NCBI RefSeq assembly: GCF_026340305.1
Contig: NZ_JAPEPI010000002.1
Location: forward strand, 2,666,001-2,730,000
Length of the DNA: 64,000 bases
Source of the DNA: Streptomyces sp. NBC_01381
GTDB lineage: Bacteria > Actinomycetota > Actinomycetes > Streptomycetales > Streptomycetaceae
Direction: 5' to 3'
The translations under genes were made by a program, and so were the position numbers. Positions 42,472 to 49,387 of the stretch are shown piece after piece. Each line of letters starts with the position of its first letter. The first letter of the stretch is position 1. The notes under the pieces were generated by a model that was given only the letters and a program-made list of their open reading frames with translations, searched no databases and was not told the origin of the DNA.

Positions 42472-42717
42472 ATGTACCGACTGAAGTACGACCCAGGGGT
42501 CGAAGCAGTCCACGACGCGCTCCCCCCAGAGGCCAGCGAGCAACTCAGCATCACGCTCGCCGCCGCCTGCCACGACCCCCTCGGCGCCACACAGCCCTAC
42601 GGTGACGTCGAAGACGACGTCATGCGCATGGCCGTCACCGAGCACGTCTTCGCCGTTCTGCTCCTCGGTCACACGCTGAATACCGTGACCGTCTTACAGA
42701 TCAACTACCTCGGCTAG
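42472..42717 (+). CDS. RelE/ParE-like small protein
   Basis: 81 residues (MYRLKYDPGVEAVHDALPPE ... VFAVLLLGHTLNTVTVLQIN). The pattern of a first strand YRLKYD, a helix, and a final strand pair VFAVLLL / VTVLQI fits the RelE/ParE fold, and similar short Streptomyces proteins exist. RelE catalytic residues are not clear, so toxicity is uncertain. Confidence 0.5.
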   Translation: MYRLKYDPGVEAVHDALPPEASEQLSITLAAACHDPLGATQPYGDVEDDVMRMAVTEHVFAVLLLGHTLNTVTVLQINYLG

Positions 42718-42785
42718 CGCCCGGCCTCGACGCGCACCCCAGAGCCCCAAGGATCATCCTGGAAGAGCGGGTCCAGGAGGTCGCC

Positions 42786-43409
42786 ATGGGCGCAGAGGCA
42801 TGGCAAGCGTGGATAGCCGGGGCGGCCGTGGTGCTGGCCGGTATAGGTCTCTTCATTGGACTCCGCTCCGCGGCGCGAGCCCGTCTGCGTGAGCTCGAGA
42901 ACGTCTACTTCGAGCGCTACTGGAAGATCATCGACCAGCTCGATCACGCAGCCCTGACAGCGCAGCAACCCAGAAGCTCACGCCGACGCATCCGCTGTTG
43001 CGTCCACGGCGACCCCGCCCCAGACGCCGTCTCCGCCGACCCAGCAATCCGCAGAACCTGCGTGCTCTATCTCCGCCTCTGCGAAGACGAACTCCGTCTC
43101 CGCGAATCGGGGCTCGTCAGCGCAGACACGTGGTGCGCTTGGAAGAAGGGCATGGCCTACCAGCTCCGGGTATGGCCGGTGCGCGGTGAGTGGAAAGCCG
43201 TCCGTGGAACACAAGGCGGATCCGCCGGAAGCAAGAGCAGGCAGTACAGGCTGCTGAGACAGTGCGAGCCCATCTTCGATGGCGACGAGATGAAAGATCC
43301 CATCTCATTCGATCGGTGGCGGGACCGCACCTACTGTCGGTGGCGAGGGGCCACTCGGTCCAAGAAGGCAGAGGAACGGCGTCGGCAGCGGCGCAGCGTC
43401 CGGAAGTAG
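42786..43409 (+). CDS. Membrane-anchored island protein
   Basis: A 207-residue protein from the ATG at 42786, with AGGAGG seven bases upstream. An N-terminal helix (WIAGAAVVLAGIGLFIGL) is followed by a charged cytoplasmic domain (ARLRELENVYFERYWKIIDQ; LYLRLCEDELRLRESGLVSA; W.AWKKGM). The very basic C-terminus (SKKAEERRRQRRSVRK) may bind nucleic acid or the membrane. Not recognised; similar proteins sit in actinomycete integrative elements. Confidence 0.6.
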   Translation: MGAEAWQAWIAGAAVVLAGIGLFIGLRSAARARLRELENVYFERYWKIIDQLDHAALTAQQPRSSRRRIRCCVHGDPAPDAVSADPAIRRTCVLYLRLCEDELRLRESGLVSADTWCAWKKGMAYQLRVWPVRGEWKAVRGTQGGSAGSKSRQYRLLRQCEPIFDGDEMKDPISFDRWRDRTYCRWRGATRSKKAEERRRQRRSVRK

Positions 43410-43542
43410 CGCGAGCCGCCGGGTGGTAGTGCGCTCCGGCACGTGCGCCAGGTATGTGCCACCCGATGGCCGGTTTGCCCGCTTGTCGCCAATTCAACCG
43501 GGCCCCACTCTGACCAGGTCAGCTGACGACCACAGGGGGCCC

Positions 43543-44346
43543 ATGGCGATCTTCGGCAACGACAACGCAGACCTGCTACGGCAGGCAATCGGCCAGCTCG
43601 GACAGATCGGCGCCGACCTCGCCGCCCTCAAACAGCAAGTTTCCGACCAGCAGCTCGCCATCGACCAGATCCGGCAGGACACCACCGCCGCCCTCAACAG
43701 CGGCCTCACCGAGAACCGGGCCGTAATCCGCGACGGCCTCGCCCGCACCCACGACACGATCGGTGACCCACTCACCCGCATCAGCACCGAACTCGTCGCC
43801 ATCCGCGGCGGCATCAGCCAGCTCGACAGCCAAGCCAAAAGCGCGGCAGCAGCTCAACCAGTCTCGCTGGAACACGAACCTGACACCGAGTCGACGCCCG
43901 CCCAAGACCGGAAGCCCGAAGCGGCGCCACCAGCAGAAGCGGGCACGGCAGACGAAGCCATCCTCCGTGCCGCAGCCGGCATCTCCGCAGCCACCCTCCA
44001 AGCCCACCGCGACACCTGGGAATTCCTCGTCAAACACGCCGGACCCGACCAGCACTTCCACGTCCCCGGCGCCGTCACCATCCAGAACGGCGCCGTCACC
44101 GCAGCCGTATCAGGACCGAGCCTCGTAGCCGCCATCACCAGCCTCGACGAAGTCAGCCGAACCGGAGACACGCCCGGCACCCGCGCCATCGCCGCACACC
44201 TCCACAAACGGCTCACCGACACCGTCCGGGCCATCGTCGAAAACCCGCACCAAGGCCAAGGTGCCGAACCCGTCACCGTCGTCATCGACGACAGGGCCGC
44301 CGCCGAAAGCGGCAGTGGCGGGTACGAAGCAACTGATCGCGACTAG
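43543..44346 (+). CDS. Coiled-coil island protein, unknown
   Basis: A 267-residue protein from the ATG at 43543, with AGGGGG upstream. Residues 10-110 form a coiled coil (LGQIGADLAALKQQVSDQQL; RTHDTIGDPLTRISTELVAI). A Pro/Glu/Ala linker leads to a C-terminal domain (ILRAAAGISAATLQAHRDTW; HFHVPGAVTIQNGAVTAAVS). The architecture suggests a structural or scaffolding role, but the family is unknown to me. Confidence 0.65.
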   Translation: MAIFGNDNADLLRQAIGQLGQIGADLAALKQQVSDQQLAIDQIRQDTTAALNSGLTENRAVIRDGLARTHDTIGDPLTRISTELVAIRGGISQLDSQAKSAAAAQPVSLEHEPDTESTPAQDRKPEAAPPAEAGTADEAILRAAAGISAATLQAHRDTWEFLVKHAGPDQHFHVPGAVTIQNGAVTAAVSGPSLVAAITSLDEVSRTGDTPGTRAIAAHLHKRLTDTVRAIVENPHQGQGAEPVTVVIDDRAAAESGSGGYEATDRD

Positions 44347-44358
44347 GACACGACAGCG

Positions 44359-44383
44359 CCCCCGCTCGGAGATCGGGCGGGGG
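44359..44383. terminator. Bidirectional terminator
   Basis: CCCCCGC (44359-44365) and GCGGGGG (44377-44383) pair, extended by CG/CG with one bulge, followed by TCTTCGT. It lies between convergent genes ending at 44346 and 44401. Confidence 0.78.
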
Positions 44384-44400
44384 TCTTCGTGCGTGCGTGA

Positions 44401-44793
44401 TCAGTGCGGCAGCGCTTCATCCAGGTACGCCTGAACCGGCCCGAACAGGCCCCCCGGCACCAGCTGCGGAATCCCGTCGAGACGCACCCAGGCGACCTCC
44501 GCCACCTCCCGCGGAGACGCCGCACGAGCCTCACCTGACAGCCACCGACACGCCACGTACACGACCCGCCGCCCCGACGTCGGATGCAGCCGCTCACCGA
44601 TCACCGACAGCGGCTCTGCGACGACACCCGCCTCCTCCAACGCCTCCCGGGCAGCCGCCTGTTCGGACGCCTCGTCCGGCTCCACTTTTCCAGCAGGGAA
44701 CTGCCAGAGCAGCGAAACCTCAGCGACACGGCGTCGGATCAGCAGCACGCGGCCGTCATGCACGATCACTGCGGCGGCGATCGTCGGCTCCAC
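44401..44793 (-). CDS. NUDIX hydrolase
   Basis: A 130-residue protein with the Nudix box beginning at GKVEPDEASEQAAAREALEE followed by AGV, containing the REALEE metal-binding helix. The start at GTG 44793 is chosen because GAGG lies six bases upstream and the protein then begins at the fold's first strand (EPTIAAAVIVHDG). Longer starts reach 44850. It hydrolyses a nucleoside diphosphate-linked compound; the substrate is unknown. Confidence 0.82.
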   Translation of the reverse strand: MEPTIAAAVIVHDGRVLLIRRRVAEVSLLWQFPAGKVEPDEASEQAAAREALEEAGVVAEPLSVIGERLHPTSGRRVVYVACRWLSGEARAASPREVAEVAWVRLDGIPQLVPGGLFGPVQAYLDEALPH

Positions 44794-44867
44794 GCGTAAC
44801 CTCAACTCTCCCTCCGAGAAGCGCCGTTCACGATATGCTGCTGCCCACACGCGGTCATCATGCCGCC

Positions 44868-45578
44868 ATGAGCGACAGCGACAACGGCGTGAAGAAGATC
44901 CCCGCCAAAATCTGGATATGGGGCGGACTCGGCACCGCCGCCCTCATCGCAGCCATCATCTGGGCCCCTTGGTACTTCGAAGGCCAGCACGTCCGAGATG
45001 GCAGCCTCGCGTCCTCCGCCGGGATCATCATCACTGGGCTCCGCACCGCCTTCATCGCCGTCATCGCCGGCGCCATCGGAGGGCTCGGCCTCTGGTACAC
45101 GCACCGCAACCACAAGCTCGCTCGAGAGCAATTCGAGGAAAACCAGGTGCAGTTCGCCCGCCAATATCACCAGGCGCAGCAAGAGTACGAGCTGGCACAT
45201 CAGCAGTTCCTTCTGGTGCAGAACCAGTTCAAGCACACAGAGAAGCAGTTCGAGTACGAACAGGAGAAGGACCGGGCGTCGGCAGAGCAAACGAACCGAA
45301 CGACGACCACCGACGACTACGTGACATCCATCAAGCTGCTGGGAAGCCAGAACCTCCCAGAACGGCTCGGTGCCATCTACGGCCTCCAACGCATCGCGAG
45401 AGACTCACCTGAGGACCGAGACAGGATCAGGCAGGTGCTTACAGCCTTCTTCAATCATCGGGTTTCTGAGCAAGCTGACGCTGCCCGCAGCGGAGCCAGG
45501 TACACAGCCGAGGACATGGACGCGGCCCGCCGCGTGGCCCACGAGCTCGGCGAGGGCGGCACGCCAACGGGTGGATAG
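44868..45578 (+). CDS. Two-helix membrane protein, pentapeptide-protein-like N-terminus
   Basis: A 236-residue protein from the ATG at 44868. Two membrane helices (IWIWGGLGTAALIAAIIWAP; IIITGLRTAFIAVIAGAIGG) are followed by a long coiled coil (EQFEENQVQFARQYHQAQQE...). The segment ERLGAIYGLQRIARDSPEDR then matches the part that precedes pentapeptide repeats in large actinobacterial membrane proteins. Here no pentapeptide repeats follow, so the gene is short for that type. Confidence 0.65.
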   Translation: MSDSDNGVKKIPAKIWIWGGLGTAALIAAIIWAPWYFEGQHVRDGSLASSAGIIITGLRTAFIAVIAGAIGGLGLWYTHRNHKLAREQFEENQVQFARQYHQAQQEYELAHQQFLLVQNQFKHTEKQFEYEQEKDRASAEQTNRTTTTDDYVTSIKLLGSQNLPERLGAIYGLQRIARDSPEDRDRIRQVLTAFFNHRVSEQADAARSGARYTAEDMDAARRVAHELGEGGTPTGG

Positions 45579-45650
45579 CTGGCGCCGACCGACAACCCGG
45601 CGCACAGCTTCAGGTGGGCGCCCCACCCGGAACGGCAGGGCGTCAGTGGC

Positions 45651-45866
45651 CTACACCAGCGGGTCGGCGTGCAGGAGCGCCTCGAGCTGGACGTTGACGG
45701 CCTCGGCGAGCGCGTCCGCCAGGTCGACGGGTACGGGGACGTGGCCCTGTTCTGTGCGATAGATCGTCCACTGGGACTTGCCGACGGCTGCGGCGAGTTC
45801 GGGGACGGTGAGGCCCGCGGAGCGGCGGGCGGAACGCAGGGCGGGACCACTGAAGGAGCGCGGCAC
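45651..45866 (-). CDS. Small XRE-family HTH protein
   Basis: A 71-residue protein from the GTG at 45866. The HTH is LRSARRSAGLTVPELAAAVG followed by KSQWTIYRTEQG. It is essentially just a DNA-binding domain, as in phage-type repressors or excision regulators. It is divergent from a second small HTH gene at 46144 across a region holding a TTGAAC inverted repeat. Confidence 0.7.
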   Translation of the reverse strand: MPRSFSGPALRSARRSAGLTVPELAAAVGKSQWTIYRTEQGHVPVPVDLADALAEAVNVQLEALLHADPLV

Positions 45867-46079
45867 GGGGCATCCCAGGGCGTGGGCAGCGAGCGGGAGT
45901 CGAGGTCTCCGTCCGGTCTCGCATCACGCTGCGGCTACGGCATCACGTTGCTTCGCCCACCGACGCCGCTCACCTTCGTCCCCGCGGAGCATCACGCTCG
46001 AGTCCGCCTCCCGGCGGGCTGGGACCTTGGCTGTACGGCTAACGCATCCTCGGTGGCAGGATACGCCAACTACCTCAGC

Positions 46080-46095
46080 TTGAACATGGGTTCAA
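46080..46095. promoter_or_regulatory. Inverted repeat between two small HTH genes
   Basis: TTGAACATGGGTTCAA has perfect 6-base arms and a 4-base centre. It lies 49 bp before the start at 46144. The layout (two divergent small HTH genes around a palindrome) resembles a phage-like switch. Confidence 0.5.
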
Positions 46096-46143
46096 AGGTG
46101 CACCTTGGGTTACGCCTTTGAATCCTTACGCTAGGTGATGGTC

Positions 46144-46350
46144 ATGGAGATAAGACAACGGCGCACCCCGCCAGATGAGTTCGGGCCCATGCTGCGCTGC
46201 GCCCGCGAACGAGCAGGGATCGGGCAGCGGGAAGCGGCTCGGCTGGTCGGTGTGAGTCAGGGGTACCTGTGGCTGCTCGAGGCCGGTCGGCGGGTCCCGT
46301 CGGTGGCCGTCGCTGAGGTGCTCGCCACGACGCTCGCTCTCACGACCTAG
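46144..46350 (+). CDS. Small XRE-family HTH protein
   Basis: A 68-residue protein from the ATG at 46144; in-frame ATG 46138 and GTG 46135 are alternatives. The HTH is LRCARERAGIGQREAARLVG followed by VSQGYLWLLEAGRR. It may be a Cro/CI-like regulator of the island or an excisionase-like protein. It is convergent with the leftward GNAT-like and integrase genes. Confidence 0.7.
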   Translation: MEIRQRRTPPDEFGPMLRCARERAGIGQREAARLVGVSQGYLWLLEAGRRVPSVAVAEVLATTLALTT

Positions 46351-46477
46351 GAGTGCGGGCAGCTTCGTGCGGCGGCTGTCGAGGACGCCGGGCGCAGCGG
46401 CTCAACCCGCGGTGCGGCGTAACGAAATGCGTAACGGAAAGGGTCCAACTGGACCGGACACTTCGTCGTTGCAGCTG

Positions 46478-47047
46478 TCAGCGCTTCCAGCGCTCGAGGG
46501 CGACTTCTTGCTTGGTCAGGAACCCCTCCATCGCTCGCGACAGTGGCCCCTGCACGAGGAAGTCGTCGCCATAGGCGGCCTCGAGGTCGTTCCACGCGTA
46601 GTCCATGAGGCGCTGGCCGCGCTCGAAGGGGTGCAGCCAGATCCAGTCCAGCACTCGCTGCCCCTTCACGACCGACAGGCCCGCAGCGCCAGCCGCGATC
46701 GGGAAGGTGGCCAAGCTCGCGTTCTGAGCGTCGAACAGGACGACCTCGGCCTCGTTGAGCCGGCCGTAGAAGTCGACGCGCTCGGCAGAGAACGGGGGGA
46801 AGTCGAAGCGCAGTTCGCGGCGGAAGCACTTCCCGAACGCCTCGACGATCCGGCGCAACTTCATGTCGTCCGTCGCTCGGATCATGGTGTGCCCGTAGTT
46901 CGGCTTGTCGACGTGCAGCAGCGGATACATCTTGATCGTCGTTCGCTCCTGCGCCCCGTCCTTGCCGGGCCAGAAGCTGTCCCGTTCGGTGCGGCGCTCG
47001 GCCAGGACCGCCCGGCGGTCCTCGGGGGACAACTCATCGAGAGGCAT
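46478..47047 (-). CDS. GNAT/ESCO-like island protein
   Basis: A 189-residue protein. The C-terminal half (FPIAAGAAGLSVVKGQRVLD; WIWLHPFERGQRLMDYAWND; FLVQGPLSRAMEGFL) resembles the acetyltransferase core of Eco1/ESCO-type GNAT proteins, with a degenerate acetyl-CoA loop (ERGQRLM). The function is unknown. It lies 11 bp downstream of the integrase gene, so the two are probably co-transcribed. Confidence 0.6.
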   Translation of the reverse strand: MPLDELSPEDRRAVLAERRTERDSFWPGKDGAQERTTIKMYPLLHVDKPNYGHTMIRATDDMKLRRIVEAFGKCFRRELRFDFPPFSAERVDFYGRLNEAEVVLFDAQNASLATFPIAAGAAGLSVVKGQRVLDWIWLHPFERGQRLMDYAWNDLEAAYGDDFLVQGPLSRAMEGFLTKQEVALERWKR

Positions 47048-47058
47048 GGGGCTTCTCC

Positions 47059-48135
47059 CTACTCCTGGTCGTCGTGTTCGGCCAACCGCTCGGCGATGCG
47101 GGCGGCGATGCCGTAGCCGGGGCTGCTGTCGAGGCGCCCCTGCTTCTGGTCGTACAGCTGGGTCGTGCGCGGGTCCTTGTGGTCGGCGAAGTCCTGCACG
47201 TCATGCAGCTTTGCGCCGGGCGCGGCGAGCGCGTGTGTCACCGCGTCGTGCTTGAGAACGTGAGGGTGGAAGGCGGCCGCGTTCTTGATTCCTGCCTTGT
47301 CGGCGAGCCGACGGACCAGCGTCCACACGTACTTGGGGTCGAGCGGCCGCCCGGTGCTGGTCTGGAACAGAGGGCCCTCGGTGCGGCCGTCGAGGTATAG
47401 GTCGATGGCGTGCCCGGCAGCGGGCGGGACGGCCTTGCGTTTGCGTCGGCCGCCCTTGAGGCGGACGTCCAGCGTGCGGTGCCCCTTGTCGTACCCGAGG
47501 TCTTCCACGCGGGCGCTCAGCGCGGAGTCGAGGCGCAGGGCCATCGAGTACATGGTGAGGAGTAGGGCGTAGGCGCGCGGCGAGTCGTCGCGCGCCGCGG
47601 CGAGCAGTAGCGCCGACTCCACCTCGGTGGAGCCGCGGGTCGTCGAGTCTGCCTGCTCGAGGTCGGGACGGTTCACCAGCTCGAACGGGTCGGAGCCCTC
47701 GCGGCGGGCGCGCACCGCATACGCGTGGAAGGACGAGCAGGCTGACAACAAGTTCGCGCGGGCGCTGTCGGACCGGGGCGGACCGACAGGCTCCTTCTGC
47801 CCGCGCTTGCCGCCCTTGACGGATTTCATGGTCGGCGCGGTCTCGAGGTAGCGGGAGAACGCCTCGGCGAGCGGGAAGTCCGCCTCGAGCGGGTGGCCGG
47901 CCCTGCGCCGCGCGTACTGCTCCCAGACGCGGAACTGGCGGATGTAGGTGCTGCGAGTGTTGGGAGTCTTCTGCCGGGCGATCCAGGCGCCGGCGAGCGC
48001 GGGCAGCGGGTCACCCTGCGGGTAGTGCGCGGCGAGCTCGCTGGCGAAGTCGAGAGCTTCCTTGGGCCAGTCGTCGGCCGCGCTGCGGACCGGGGTGTCG
48101 AGAACAGCGTCGGGGCGGATGGCTATCTCGCTCAT
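47059..48135 (-). CDS. int: Tyrosine recombinase (integrase) of the island
   Basis: A 358-residue protein from the ATG at 48135. A SAM-like N-terminal arm (TRSTYIRQFRVWEQYARRRA) precedes the catalytic domain: Arg201 in MALRLDSALSARVEDL, Lys near 227, His292 in HPHVLKH, His319 in DHKDPRTTQLYDQ and the nucleophile Tyr328. Box II normally reads HxLR, but here residue 295 is Lys, which may weaken or change activity. It lies near the right att-like repeat and is presumed to have inserted the island. Confidence 0.82.
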   Translation of the reverse strand: MSEIAIRPDAVLDTPVRSAADDWPKEALDFASELAAHYPQGDPLPALAGAWIARQKTPNTRSTYIRQFRVWEQYARRRAGHPLEADFPLAEAFSRYLETAPTMKSVKGGKRGQKEPVGPPRSDSARANLLSACSSFHAYAVRARREGSDPFELVNRPDLEQADSTTRGSTEVESALLLAAARDDSPRAYALLLTMYSMALRLDSALSARVEDLGYDKGHRTLDVRLKGGRRKRKAVPPAAGHAIDLYLDGRTEGPLFQTSTGRPLDPKYVWTLVRRLADKAGIKNAAAFHPHVLKHDAVTHALAAPGAKLHDVQDFADHKDPRTTQLYDQKQGRLDSSPGYGIAARIAERLAEHDDQE

Positions 48136-48184
48136 GGTCAACTCCCGGTGAAGAGCGGTGCATTGAGCCCCGCCATTCATGAGT

Positions 48185-48208
48185 ACCACATAACAGTGAT
48201 TATGTGGT
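48185..48208. other. Perfect inverted repeat upstream of the integrase
   Basis: ACCACATAA (48185-48193) and TTATGTGGT (48200-48208) flank a 6-base centre, CAGTGA. It is AT-rich compared with its surroundings and lies 50 bp before the integrase start. It has the shape of a tyrosine-recombinase core site or of an operator for the integrase promoter. Confidence 0.6.
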
Positions 48209-48329
48209 GGCGAGTTGACCGCCTAGTGGGAAGCCGCGGGGTGCTCTCAGACGTCGTTGTCAGCGGTGTGGCGTAGCGTTGAGCCGTCAACTATTCGTGC
48301 CGCATGGCTGCTTGCGCGGATGCACCGAT

Positions 48330-48362
48330 GCCCCGCCCGATGGACAGCGCCAAGGGCGGGGC
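48330..48362. terminator. Hairpin in the integrase upstream region
   Basis: GCCCCGCCC (48330-48338) and GGGCGGGGC (48354-48362) form a perfect 9-bp stem with a 15-base loop. It lies between the integrase and the decayed gene at 48457 and would stop leftward transcription from the latter. Confidence 0.6.
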
Positions 48363-48456
48363 GTCGTATTGCCTGGTGTGCCACATCTGTGCCAGCACGG
48401 CTATCAATCCGCAGGTCAGAGGCGGGCAACCGCACCCCCCATATGCGATTAGAGGG

Positions 48457-48696
48457 TCACCTCAGGGCGGTGCCGTCATCTGTTCCGTGGAGCTCGAGCA
48501 TCCGTGGCTCGGTCGCCGCCCGCACCTCTGAGGCCAGAGAGGACCACCAGGTACGAGCTGCGTCGAGCATCTCGGCCGCGAACATGTCGACCATGAGATC
48601 CAGACCGTCACTGGTCGGGTTCCGGTGGTTGCTGTTGCCCTTCTCTCCAGGGACGTAGAAGTGGAATTTCTCGAGCGCTTCCCTCGTGCTCTGGCC
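48457..48696 (-). pseudogene. 5'-truncated gene fragment, unknown family
   Basis: The minus-strand frame reads EALEKFHFYVPGEKGNSNHR, then DGLDLMVDMFAAEMLDAART, then WWSSLASEVRAATEPRMLEL, and ends at the TGA at 48457. This is clearly protein-like, but no start codon exists between its N-terminus and the upstream stop at 48697. It is probably the remains of a gene whose 5' part was lost. Confidence 0.5.
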
Positions 48697-48702
48697 TTAG
48701 GG

Positions 48703-48888
48703 TCAGACGGCGGGCGGTGGCCCGTCATCCTCCGTCGGCTGCCAGCCGGCGCGGGTGCGCAGCCGGTCCTGGTGCTGCTCGGCCGCGCTGCGCGTCGACA
48801 GCTCGATGACATCCGGCTCAGGCTGCCCTAGGGCGCATGCGGCGAGGCGCTCCGCGGCCGTCGTCTTCCTGGTCTTCTTCTCAGGCAT
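48703..48888 (-). CDS. Small hydrophilic protein, unknown
   Basis: A 61-residue protein from the ATG at 48888 (MPEKKTRKTTAAERLAACAL), with GAAGGAGA upstream. It has a basic N-terminus and an acidic, Gln/Pro-rich C-terminus. It may be the antecedent of the fragment directly downstream. Not recognised. Confidence 0.5.
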   Translation of the reverse strand: MPEKKTRKTTAAERLAACALGQPEPDVIELSTRSAAEQHQDRLRTRAGWQPTEDDGPPPAV

Positions 48889-48958
48889 CGACGTCTCCTT
48901 CTCCCTGCATCGACTCGGCGAGCGAGCTGACCGTGAGCGGGACCGGGCGGCGAGGCCC

Positions 48959-49219
48959 ATGCAGCGGGCGGCGGCGAGCTCCTCGCGGCAGCACGCCTAC
49001 CGGTTGATGGAGCAGCTGGGACTGCGGTGGGTACGTCTGTACGACGCGCGGCATGCGGTCCTGAAGTACCTGGCGGTCAACGGCGTGCCGGACGTGATCC
49101 TGGCGGCGTGGGCAGGTCACACGAACGCGGCTTTCACGAAGGCCAGGTACGTCGCCCCGGATGCGGAGGATCTCCGCTCGGCCGCCGATGCTCTTGACGG
49201 CCTCCATGGTGTGGGTTGA
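48959..49219 (+). pseudogene. C-terminal remnant of a second tyrosine recombinase
   Basis: About 87 residues, with RLYDARHAVLKYLAVNGVPD, then AAWAGHTNAAFTKARYVAP. It contains the HxxL-type box, the AGHT box and a candidate nucleophile Tyr in TKARYVAP, the last third of a phage-type integrase. The N-terminal two-thirds are missing, so it cannot be active. It sits 70 bp inside the right island end, pointing outward. It suggests an older integration at the same site or recombination between elements. Confidence 0.7.
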
Positions 49220-49288
49220 GGGAGCGTAGAAAATGATCTATTGATCGCCTGCCTGCGGGGCATCTGACCTGCGCATTGTTGCCACGCC

Positions 49289-49303
49289 GCAGATCCATGG
49301 CTC
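49289..49303. repeat. Right att-like direct repeat
   Basis: GCAGATCCATGGCTC is identical to 35573-35587 and is followed by GATTCT versus AAATCT. It marks the presumed right junction. The sequence beyond it is likely the original ligase upstream region. Confidence 0.75.
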
Positions 49304-49387
49304 GATTCTGATCCTGTGTGCCCTTCACTGCCCGGTATGCGACTTTCGCCCGCTGCGCCTAGCGTGACGGCATGGGTGGTGAAGCGC

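Larger units (their letters stand above)
35573..49303. mobile_element. 13.7-kb integrated genomic island at the ligase 5' end
   Basis: The segment is bounded by a perfect 15-bp direct repeat, GCAGATCCATGGCTC, at 35573-35587 and 49289-49303; over 23 bp the two copies match at 20 positions. It splits the ligase/LigD polymerase neighbourhood. A tyrosine recombinase lies about 1.2 kb from the right end. Contents are mostly small genes, HTH regulators, peptide deformylase, GNAT, NUDIX and RelE-like proteins and several decayed genes, with no transfer (FtsK/Tra) or replication gene seen. It resembles a defective or satellite integrative element. Confidence 0.78.

Noticed and set aside
48462..48812. 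A 116-residue minus-strand protein
   Set aside because: Its composition is Arg/Ser/Pro shadow-like; the coherent sequence is in a different minus-strand frame (48457-48696).
35573..49303. Autonomous conjugative element (AICE) with replication and transfer genes
   Set aside because: No FtsK/Tra translocase, Rep or relaxase was recognised, so only an integrative island can be supported.
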